The notes beneath the pieces were generated by a model that was not told where the DNA came from, did no database searches, and worked only from the letters and a program-made list of their open reading frames with translations. This document shows, one piece after another, positions 47,001-57,100 of a stretch of DNA of 64,000 nucleotides. The stretch is from Hydractinia symbiolongicarpus (Eukaryota > Cnidaria > Hydrozoa > Anthoathecata > Hydractiniidae), in the NCBI RefSeq assembly GCF_029227915.1, contig NC_079882.1:28200001-28264000 (forward strand). Reading direction: 5' to 3'. Within the stretch, counting starts at the first letter, position 1. Each line of letters opens with the position of its first letter. The position numbers and the translations under genes were made by a program.

Positions 47001-50000
47001 ATTCCACTTTATTTAATAGTTGTAAATGTAAACAAGACTGATTAAAAAGTGCACAAATGCAGAGTATGCACAAAAAGTTGCATTTTAAAACTAGTACGAA
47101 ACTAACCAAATTAGCAACAAGTGTCATTTTTTTAGGTCCAATTCTCACATCTCTTCTGCAGTGTGGTATTTCCTAAAAATAAGAGCAATGAAATAAATGT
47201 TGTCAGAAAACAGATGGATGCACAGCTCATAAACAAAATTAAAAAACATCAACAGCGTTTCCACAACATCTATATTATAACACCCGTATATGTCTGTCTG
47301 TCATGCAAAATGGTAGCTTAGCTGCGCAGGTAGCGAGACGCACGCAATGTGGTATAAAAAGTACGGCGAACCTATGGATTTTTCCATGGGCTAACGACTA
47401 GTTTATAAAAATATCCTGAACCAATAAAAAAGTTGTTCAAGTTTAAAAAATTGAATTATAATCCTTGCAATTGCAAGAATGTTATGCAGACTCAATACAA
47501 CTTTTTTTCAATCGAAGTGTTCACAACTTTTTTTAAATCGTGGTGTTCACAAATTTTCCAGAACAAACCAAACATATACTACAACTTTTTCATGATTCTG
47601 GAATTTTAATGTCTTTCAGCATTAACAGTTAAATTCTATAATGAAGCTAAACCTACAATAGGAGGAGGTTGGGGAATTCCTTGTTCCTTTTGAATTTCCA
47701 CTTCAGATTTGCCCAATTTGTTTCTTGTTACAGAGAAATAACTTGCTAACACAAACTGATGTTGGCATGGGAAGCACACCTGATACCCTCTCCTGCTACA
47801 AAGAAGAAAAAAAATACAAAAATCAAAACAGAACACTCAAATTGCAGTTCCAATTGCAAAAAAAAAAAATTAATTTTTTAATGGTTTAAAAATGTTTGAA
47901 TATAGCTATATGTTTTCTTGACAACGACTAAGTGTACAAGGTTCTTTTTTCGTTTCACATTTTTTAAAATCAAACAGTGACTATTTACCACAATAAAATG
48001 AATCACAACCTTGCAAACATAAAAACTCAGTAACAACAGGCTGTTTCCGCTGTGTTTTTTATACTGAAGTTGCAAAAAGGTTTTTGGGAAAATGTGTTTT
48101 AGCCTTTTTCACAGAAACTTTTCTCATAAAATATTGCAGTTTTTTTTTTTTACTTTGAGAAGGTAAAAACAGGTTATAAACTGTATTTTATTTTTAAATG
48201 TTACGTGGCGCCGTAGATTAGTGGTTATAGCTTTCGTACTCTGTGCGGGAGACCGGGGTTCGATTCCTCTTGACGGCGATTCAACATGGGCGAGTGAATG
48301 TTACCATAGCCCCGGGTTAACCCAAGCCATGTGAGGGAAATTGGGGAGATGGCACACTGTGTGGGCCGTTGGATGTTGCCGGGAGTTATCTAGTAGAGCG
48401 TGGGCCCTACTAATTGGGTCTGCGTAGCTCAAAATGAGCATTAAATACTCTAGGACTCTCCATCTAAGCCATGGCCCCTCCTGGAAATAATAGACAGGGT
48501 ATATCCCTCGATATTTGTGAGGCTAGCCATGTAAAATATGCACATCTATCTATCTATCTATCTCACCCTGGATTGAAATTCACTTTTTAAGTGTTGCAAA
48601 AAATATTTTGAGAAATTCGCTAAGATGGGCACAACATATAAGCTGTATTTTTTTAGAAAAGTTATTATTTGAAAAATATATATAACACCTGAAACATCTT
48701 ACTGTTGTGTGTGCTTCACATAATATATGATATACTGCATACTTGTACTGAAGCGCTCCACATGAATGTGTGGCACAGTTTACAAAACTTATAAATCGCT
48801 CTACACCAGACGTTTAACGCCTGGTGTAGAGCGAGTTACTTCTGACTAAACCAGACATTTCAACGCCATGTCCACCTGTCTATTTGGTAAAAAGGCTATG
48901 TCAGCATATATAAGATGCGCATGTAAAGTTCTTCATATATATGTATATGCATGCCCTGTTGGTCTAATGGCTATGACACTCATCCTAATGAGAGATCCAG
49001 GTTCAAATCCTGGACAGGGCTAGGTAAAATATAATTATCTTGCATCTACAACAAGCAGGTATTCATAAGTATATGATATTAGCTATATTGAGTATATTAG
49101 GTAATTTTGAGTTGCAGAGGGGGGAATTGCGTACATTCATCACTTTTATTTATAGAGCCCAAAAATGCTTTGTTTTTGTGATAGATCTATCACTTTATGG
49201 TAAAAACAAAAGCGTTTTTTACTAAACTTTTTTGTCTTTCTCATGGACTTCTCTGATTATTTCTAATTCTTTACTTTTTAATGTTGTTGTCATTCGAACC
49301 AAGTTAATTTTTAATCTCAGATTTATCAAAAAATGATAGTTTTTTCAGCATTATGACCAATTGTTTAAATATTTGTATTGGCACATAATTCTGCTAACAT
49401 GATTCACTGTATATATTTACTGATATAAATTTGAGACCTTTTTTATGAGCTATTGAATTTGAAATATTTGCACCTCAATATGTTCTACACTCCTGGCCTA
49501 ATATGACACATATCTTAGACATATTGAGTATACACAATCTTTGAGTTGTAGGGGGGAGATTTTCTATTAACGTGCCTGCTCTTGCCTTGCCCTTCCCTGG
49601 CCTTGCCAGCGCTGACCGTTCCTTTGCATACTCTTGCTATATGCCTTTTCTGGTGCCTGCCTACTATGCCTTGCCTGTGGTGCCTCCCATGCATTGCCTA
49701 CCCCTGCCTTAGATAGATAGATAGATGTGCATATTTTACATGGCTAGCCTCACAAATATCGAGGGATATACCCTGTCTATTATTTCCAGGAGGGGCCATG
49801 GCTTAGATGGAGAGTCCTAGAGTATTTAATGCTCATTTTGAGTTACGCAGACCCAATTAGGACCCACACTCTACTAGACAACTCCCGGCAACATCCAACG
49901 GCCCACATAGTGTGCCATCTCCCCAATTTCCCTCAATCGCTGTTAAGAGGAATCGAACCCCGGTCGCCCGCACAGAGTACGAGAGCTATAACCACTAATC

Positions 50001-50455
50001 TACGGCGCCCCCTACATTGCCTACCCCTGCCTAGTTGATTCCTCTTCCTGTTTCCTTGTCTGCCTTTGGCCGTGCCCTTTCCTTGGCCGTGCTTTTAATG
50101 CTTTTGCCTTGGCAACCTCTCTGCAACACTTTCTATATTGATTTTCATTATTTTGCATTAATTATTAGATTTAAATTTTTGGAATTTGCTTTGACACATC
50201 GTTTGTGTCTAAGCTTTTGTATCAAAGAAACAGAATTTTGGTATCCTCAAATAAAGCTTTTAGTTACTAGGCTAACGTTCAAATGGATGTTTTTGGCAAA
50301 TTGTGTGTAGTGGACGCTGCTGCCTCTTATTTTGAACATTGGCATTAAGATTACGATCGTGAAATTCTTTTTTTTTTTCAATATTAACCACAAGCTTAGG
50401 GCGAATAAATAATAACTCACCTTAGAGACAGGGCAGCATGCCTCACAATATTCAT
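44050..50455 (-). CDS. MRPL22: Mitochondrial large ribosomal subunit protein uL22m, 6 exons
   Basis: Exons in coding order: 50455-50421, 47795-47657, 47172-47107, 46508-46431, 44774-44705, 44273-44050. All borders are GT/AG, phases agree, and the join is 612 bases (203 residues). The product is nuclear-encoded and acts in the mitochondrial ribosome near the peptide exit tunnel. The N-terminus MNIVRHAALSLSRRGY is a plausible import presequence. The family core is clear: CRRDVRIGPKKMTLVANL, then MPIQEAITQCEF, GAAEVVKE, VLEEAQEIAV, and the signature GRGQHLKRIKFHGRGRFG (residues 135-152) followed by YCHYF. The length is close to other animal uL22m proteins. The gene is divergent from the carrier gene at 51121. 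Intron 1 holds two SINEs, a tRNA-like sequence and a palindrome. A short upstream frame overlaps the start codon. Confidence 0.94.
47268..47402. repeat. Compositionally distinct block, probable mobile-element fragment
   Basis: An intron 2 segment of MRPL22 beginning TATATTATAACACCCG and ending near GGGCTAACGACTAG is richer in G and C than its surroundings. It contains GTCTGTCTGTCATGC and GAACCTATGGATTTTTCCAT. It looks like the terminus of a mobile element, but I cannot assign a family and there is only one copy here. Confidence 0.3.
48207..48563 (+). mobile_element. tRNA-derived SINE, copy 1 (full length)
   Basis: The head is tRNA-like, with an A-box-like TAGATTAGTGGTTA and a B box GGTTCGATTCC. 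Its ends pair (CGCCGT with ACGGCG). A body of about 260 bases follows, with landmarks CCGGGTTAACCCAAGCC, GGTCTGCGTAGCTC and CCATGGCCCCTCCTGGAAAT. The tail is a run of ATCT. It is transcribed by RNA polymerase III by analogy with other SINEs. This is the most complete of the four copies here and lies in MRPL22 intron 1. Confidence 0.88.
48796..48834. repeat. 39-bp near-perfect palindrome
   Basis: TCGCTCTACACCAG is followed 11 bases later by its exact reverse complement, and the centre ACGTTTAACGC pairs further apart from one mismatch. It lies in MRPL22 intron 1 between a SINE and a tRNA-like sequence, with weaker echoes on its right side. It may be the core of a small inverted-repeat element. 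Confidence 0.8.
48953..49021 (+). tRNA. tRNA-Arg(CCT)-like gene or pseudogene
   Basis: A 69-base sequence with a perfect seven-pair acceptor stem (GCCCTGT with ACAGGGC), a D arm, an A box (TGGTCTAATGG), a T arm with B box GGTTCAAATCC, and an anticodon region ATCCTAA resembling animal tRNA-Arg(CCT). The anticodon arm is wrong: CTCAT and ATGAG leave only four loop bases where seven are needed. That suggests a pseudogene or the head of another SINE. The polymerase III promoter boxes are intact. Confidence 0.5.
49570..50110. repeat. TGCCT-rich low-complexity tract
   Basis: Imperfect repeats of TGCCT/TTGCC flank and include the second SINE copy. The C-rich composition stands out from the AT-rich surroundings. 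Open frames across it have no family resemblance. Confidence 0.5.
49710..50014 (-). mobile_element. tRNA-derived SINE, copy 2, with target duplication
   Basis: Inverted copy of the SINE at 48207. The tail (AGAT run) is at 49711, and the tRNA-like head ends near 50010. About 50 bases of the body between the head and the CCCCAATTTCCCTC landmark are missing. It is flanked by an 18-base direct repeat, CATTGCCTACCCCTGCCT, at 49692-49709 and 50015-50032. This is the expected mark of LINE-driven insertion. Confidence 0.88.
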
Positions 50456-50544
50456 GCTTTCTTTCTTATTAGTTTAGAAGTCTTCCACGCATCACCACCA
50501 CCGCCGCCGCCAGAATCGCCAACATGTGCAGCTTTATTTACCAT
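50452..50544 (-). promoter_or_regulatory. Upstream open reading frame overlapping the MRPL22 start
   Basis: A 30-codon frame begins 89 bases upstream of the chosen MRPL22 start, encodes a glycine run (GDSGGGGGGDAW), and ends in TGA overlapping the MRPL22 ATG as ATGA. If it lies in the mRNA it could reduce or couple translation of MRPL22. Its presence in the mRNA is not shown by sequence. Confidence 0.45.
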
Positions 50545-51120
50545 TTTTAAGTAAAAAATATTTTGGAGAAGACCAAAGAAGATAACTCGATACCAATTCG
50601 ATAAAATTCAAAAGTGTGTTTAAAGTTTTCGAATACATGATTGATCGATTTGATTTTACAAATTTATATATTTTGTATTTAAAGTTATTCTAAAGGAGTA
50701 TCATGGACAGGCAAATACTGATAAGTGACGATCATGTTCTTTGCACGTGCTGTCGACCAATCAAATGTCATTGATTCTGCGGGGCAGGATAATTTGTTTT
50801 GTCGTGCAAATCTGCATTTCCCAATCTTTGTTGCACTATATTATTTAAAATATAAAAATTGACTCTTTATATTCCTTAAACTTTTTAAAAGTTGTCCAAA
50901 TCATTATTAAATCGACGTCATATCGCCTACGAAAGCTAAAGGTTCAGAGACATCCCCTGAGCTACAGTTGACGAGTTGACATACACGTGACCAAACAACC
51001 AAAAGTTAAAGACCAAGTGCGACATTATAGTATTAAGTAGAAGGTTTCGCACTTTTGTTGTTTTGTAAAGCTAGTCATTTTCCAAGAAAAACTAGCAAAG
51101 CTGGAGAGTTGCATTCACAC
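50456..51120. promoter_or_regulatory. Bidirectional promoter region between MRPL22 and the carrier gene
   Basis: 665 bases separate the two divergent start codons. Visible motifs are two CACGTG E-boxes (50744-50749 and 50984-50989) and a CCAAT box in GACCAATCAAATG near 50756. No clear TATA box is placed for either gene. Both neighbours encode mitochondrial proteins, so shared control is plausible. Confidence 0.6.
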
Positions 51121-54100
51121 ATGGCAGAGTGTAGGAATTCAACTCCAGTCCATCTATTTGCTGGAGGGTAGGGATTACTTATTTTTCAGAATTTTTGTAA
51201 ATATAATTGTCCTTTCTTGATGTTATGTGGTTATTGTGTTGCATATTGCAAACTTAAAAATCACAAAGTCAACTGGCTTATTAGGGGCATTCAAACGCAA
51301 GTTCACTCTGATATTTATAATTTTTTACTTCTTTTCTTCCTTTACACTCAATTTACTTTTGTCATAACTCTTGTTTAGCTACATATTTTTAACCCTGGTT
51401 GGGACTTTCAGTCCCTCCTCTCCTTTGCTCTCCAAAAACAAAGAACATAAATAAGTGGGGTATCTATTCTGCCTGCGCTAACTACTGGCCGATTAAGCTA
51501 GTGTATTTATTTCACCGCTAGGTAACTACTGGCAGTAACTCCAAGCAGAATAGATATATACACTGGTGAAATAAATATGCCATTACATTTTTCATTGAAG
51601 TTTAAGCAGGACTAGGGATACAAAGCTCGATGTCTTGTAGTTAATAAACACTCCTGTGCTACTAGAAAAGGCACCACGCAATTCTTGTTGATAGTCAAAG
51701 TAATATAAATTGACTGTGTTTTCTGCCTTAGTTATAAGATAAAACATTTTTGCTTCACTACAACCAAAAAGCAGGCCATTTTATGAGATTTTAGGTATAT
51801 AGGTGTGCATGCCCCTCCCAAAATAGTGTATTTTTTTTTTACTTTTTAAAATGGATGCAGGCTTTTCAGGTGAAATTTTTTTATTATATATAATATATAT
51901 ATATATCCCGAAAAACCCATGTTTTTTTGTAACTGCTTTTCAGCAAGAGCTGGTAAAGTTTGTATGTTCTATTGTATGTTCTAATTTTTTACATTTTACT
52001 CCTGTTATATAACAGCACGACAAGATTCTAACAGTTTCCAACTAAATGAACAAATTAGAATGAATGTTACTATAGCCCTGGTTAACCCAAACTATGTTGA
52101 AAATTGGAGATATGGCACACTGTGTATGCCATTTGATGCACAGGGTGTTATCTGATAGAGCCCTGACCTTAATTATTTCTGCCTAGTTCAAAATGAGCAT
52201 TAAACACTTTAGGGCATCTATGCCATGGCCCCTCCCGGAAATAATAGGCGATATTTGTCAGGGTAGCCATGTAAAATATTATTCTAGCAAGTTAAGCAAA
52301 CATAACAGTTTCTAACCTTTTTGTGCTCCTTAGAAGCGTTTATAAATGCTAGCTAATTCACCAAGTAATTCTTAGACAGATAGACAGACAGACAGATAGA
52401 TAGATAGTTAGATGGCATATTTTACATGGCTAGCCTCACAAATATCAAGGGATATACCCTGTTTATTATTTCCAGGAGGGGCCATGGCTTAGATGGAGAG
52501 CTTTAGTTTAATGTTCATTTTGAGCTATGCAGACCCAATTGGGGCCTGCACTCTACTAGACAACTCCCGGCAACATCCAACAGCCCACACATAGTGCCAT
52601 CTCCCCAATTTCCCTCACATGGCTTGGGTTAACCCAGGTCTATGGTGGCATTCACTTGCCCATGTTGAATCACCGTCAAGAGGAATCGAACCCCCGGTCT
52701 CCCACACCGAGTAAGAGAGCTATAACCACTAATCTACATCGCCACATAATATGTTTAAGAATAGAAAAAGTAAACCAACATGTAAGATTTTTTTAAATCT
52801 CTGTGTGATTAAATCAACCACCTGAGATTGCACTGTGAATGATGCGTGTTGCGAAGAAACAGCCTATAGGGGAAAAAGTTTATTTTTTTATATTCTATAT
52901 ATTCGGTACCAGTGAAATGAAGAAGCATGTTAATCAGACAGTGCTAGCAAAATATGGAGTCCCATGACCTATTTAATACTTAAGTTCTGTATGTTTGTAA
53001 CATGCAAGATGATTGAATTCTTCTTCCTTTTAAATTGCCAAAATATTGCATTAGTGAATCGGACCTCTTTCTCTTAAAAATTGCATGGTCCTATCTACGG
53101 GCCACTTTCCAAGTGGCGTAGTTGTTTTTATTTTGTTTTGAAATCATTGGGAATATGCACCCTTTTTTCTAGGTTAAAAAAAATCTGTGTTATTCAGGTC
53201 ATTTGTTTTGGGTATAAATAAAATAATAACAAAATTAAATTTAGACTTACGTAACTTTTTTTTTCGTGAGTCTTTTTAGACGTAAAAATAAGAATTGTTG
53301 TTTTGTTTTGTTGTATTGTTTTGCAAAAATGTTTGAAGCATTACCTAGGCTCCAGTCTTTTTCAGAAGAGGCGTGCGATCGCGCACATGCGCCTTGACAC
53401 ACGCCTAAATCGTTTCAGACGTGTGATTAATTACACACCTGAAAAATATATATTGAATTTTGAAAATCAACATGTTCTTAGCTCATTTTGAAATTTCGTC
53501 GGACAAAACGTCCAATAGATTTTCATTTTGGTCAGACACTTTTAAATCTCAGAATTATTGAATAGTCCTGATCCTTTTAATCCACGAGCAAGCCTATTCA
53601 TAGTCAACTGACCATCCTAGGTATTCACCGATTCCTGACTTAGTTAAAAGAACAACGTAGACATAAATCTCTTTTACCTGGCCCCTTCATCGTTGGTAAC
53701 CAGGTCTTACACAAGAAATTCAGCTATGCGGTTTTTAACTAATACGAATGTGAACTCCGATGGAGCACGGATAAAGCAAGTTTGCAAAATTGAACTTATC
53801 ATGGATTATCATGGATCTTATCATCATGGATCTTATTATCTCTGGACTTATCATGGATTTATTTGTAGATAATTTCTTTATTTAACAAAACAATTGGAAA
53901 CCATAGCAGATGCGAATTTAATTGAGTTTTTTCTTTATGCTGAAGTGTTATTTTTTTCAAATAATTTTAAAAACGAAACCCAAGCGAAGCATATTTTTGC
54001 CTATTTGCTTGTGATGACGTGAAAAATTAACAATAAATTTATGAAAATGACAGTATATGAAAATGACATGCATACTATTTCAGACGTGTAGAAAAGGAAG

Positions 54101-57100
54101 TTAAGATTGAGAGAGTCGCTATACGTAGACCCTCGATTATCGTGCTTAGGGTTCACGATTCAAAACGTCCCCCACTTTTCTACTACGGTTAGACTGAGGC
54201 TCCTTCAATTTTACCTACCAGTTTTGTTATATGTTCATATTACTGATACTCTTGATTTTACTTAACCTTCTGGAAAACCAAAGGTGACTTTTAATGATAC
54301 CCCTTTAAATTTTAACCACCAGTGGATAACAATTATTTTGGACAACCTAATTTTGCGAATATACTGAAAACTTTGATTCGTTACCTCTTCTTTATTATTT
54401 ACCATATGGTCCTTAAGTTTTACCATATGTTCCTTATAATTTATTTTTACATTATAATATGAAGTATGATTTATTTTTAGGTTGGGTGGCACCACTGCAG
54501 CCATTGCAACATGTCCACTAGAAGTAGTTAAAACCAGATTGCAGGTATCCTATGAAGTCTGTACACACTGAGAATAATTGTTTTAATGAAAAGAAGATGA
54601 AATAATTTGTGTAAACTATTTTACTGTTAAACATAAGCAATTGTAAAATGTGGAGAATGATCTTTTCTGTTATTTGAAAATGATGTAAGCAAACTATAAC
54701 AGCCATTCTGTCGCTGTTATTACAAAACCGTCCTTTAATTTGCTGATAACAAACGATATGGAACGACAGTAAACAATAGTAATGAAACTGACAGTTAACG
54801 TTTAAGCTATGATATTCCTTCTGTGCATACTCTTTTTAACAAGTTGAGTATATTGACATGCTTTGTAATACTTTGATTTATCCTGAAAAACAAGAAAATT
54901 ATGAATTGTAATAGAAAATATTGGTAAAAGTTTTTTTTGAGTTGTGAGCTTAAAATGTCTTTTAATACTCTCACCCTAAATCTTGGTTTCTATCTGGTGT
55001 TAACTCGCATTCAGCAAATAGGTAACTGAGGCTAATTTTTTAATACCTAATGGAAACATCCATGATTAATTAGTGCAGCAATTTAACCTGGAATTATTAT
55101 ATATTTTTTATATATTTTAATGCAAGTTAGTGCAAACACACTTTAATGTGAAAAAATAAGTCTATTATGTGTGCAAGACTAATACTAAACAACCTTCTAC
55201 AAACCTTTTTTACAAATTGGCAGACAAAAAAAGTTTGTCTATACATGATCATATATTAATACTTCCACTCTTTGTGTCTGTAACAGACAAGGTAGATGTG
55301 TTCATTTTTCTTTGATATATCGCCGAAAAAAGTAGTATATGTCCTATTTGGCAAGTACTTAGTCATTTCGGCATGACATCAATGTCTTTAGACTGACATT
55401 AATTCATTAAATGAGAATAGAGAAGCCATTGCTTTGTACTTTTAAGTTTAAGGCTAAATAAGTTGGAGCCAGGTGAAGGTAACTGACATCATCTCCCTTT
55501 CAGAATAGATGCGTTCATGGTGTCATCAAGAAAAATTTAAACCCCAATGTATCCGTAAGCGTTCATTAAAAGTTTGTGATCCTATAGATTTTCTTGATCA
55601 GTGTTCTCTTTAATAAAGGCAACAAGGATAAAAATGTCTAAAATAATTTATACTTGGTGGGTATTTACTGATGTTGGCAAAATTTTCAAACCCTTGTATC
55701 TTGTTATACAAGCGTCAATAACACATGATCCTTTACAATTTTTTCATCAGCGTTTCAAAATCTTCACACATAGGCAACGGGTTAAAAAAATTTTAAAAGA
55801 TTATTTGTATATGCACTGCTGATGTCAGCAAAACTCCTAAAACAACTTATTTTTTTACCATTTTTGTTCTGCCTAAGTGGATTTTTTATGGCTTTATCAA
55901 CTAGTTACTTATAATAAAAAGTATTCACATTAAATGCTTACACTCTGAGGTCAGAAATTAGCATGAAAAACTAATCTGAATCCGGTGGCCAGGTGGAATC
56001 CAAGATTAAATAAACAAAAGTCTAGAACTTTCTTAGCGCTTTTAACAAAAGTTCCAGGTTTTGTAAGCCTTGTAAGAATTAATTTTCTAACATACAGCAA
56101 CAAATAACAAGTAATACAAAAAAAATTTTTTTAAGGAATATTTTTAATTAAAGTTGTTTACTAGTACACTTTTAATAATCTCTTTTTTATTATTTTGGTG
56201 ACAACTTTTGATTTTTTTTAAAAAATGAGTTTTTTCTCACTTTCTTTACTGCCAAAAAAATCAGTAATTATAAGCTTTTTTATTTTACTTGTATGGTGCC
56301 CAGGGAAAGGCATTATGCCTATGGTTACTATTTTATTGGTTTATACTCTAAATACTTTAAAAGATTGGGCTGTTTCATCATCATTCATCATCATTCTCGG
56401 CTTAACGTCTGTTTTCCATGCTAGCATGGGTTGGATAGGGTATAATAATGACCCCCTTCCAATCTGATCTAGACTGTGTTAGATCCAAACTCAACTTCCT
56501 CTGTATCAAGTCTGTCCTTATAACCTGTCAAGTCTTTTCTTGGTCTGCCTCTGGGCTTTGCCCCAGGAACTATTAAGTCTCTACACTTTCTTACCCAATT
56601 ACCTCCCTCCATTCTTTCCAAGTGCCCCAGTAAATTCAATCTTCTTATCTGGATAACATCTTTAATTCTACAGATACTTAGCCTGCTTCTTAGCTCATCT
56701 GAACTCTTTCTGTCTCTCAGACTGGCGTTACACATCCACCTAACCATTCTCATATCATTCCTTTCCAAACGGTCAAGATCTTCCTGCTTCACTGCACATG
56801 TCTCACTACCGTACAAAATAACACTTCTTACACAGGCCTCATACAACCTACCTTTTAACTCAATTGACAAGATTCTGCTAGTCAACAAAGGAACTCTCTG
56901 AACTTTTTCCAAGCAGAATCCATCCTGCAAGTAACACTTCGTCCAACACTCCCTTTACTGCCCAACATATCACCTAAGTGATAGAAGCTCTCAACTATCT
57001 CTAACGAGCCACTGTTGTACAACATTGAAGCTGGGAATATTTCATTCTCTATAATCCCACCTTTGCAATGCTTGCATACAAACTGAATGTCAGCTCTCCA

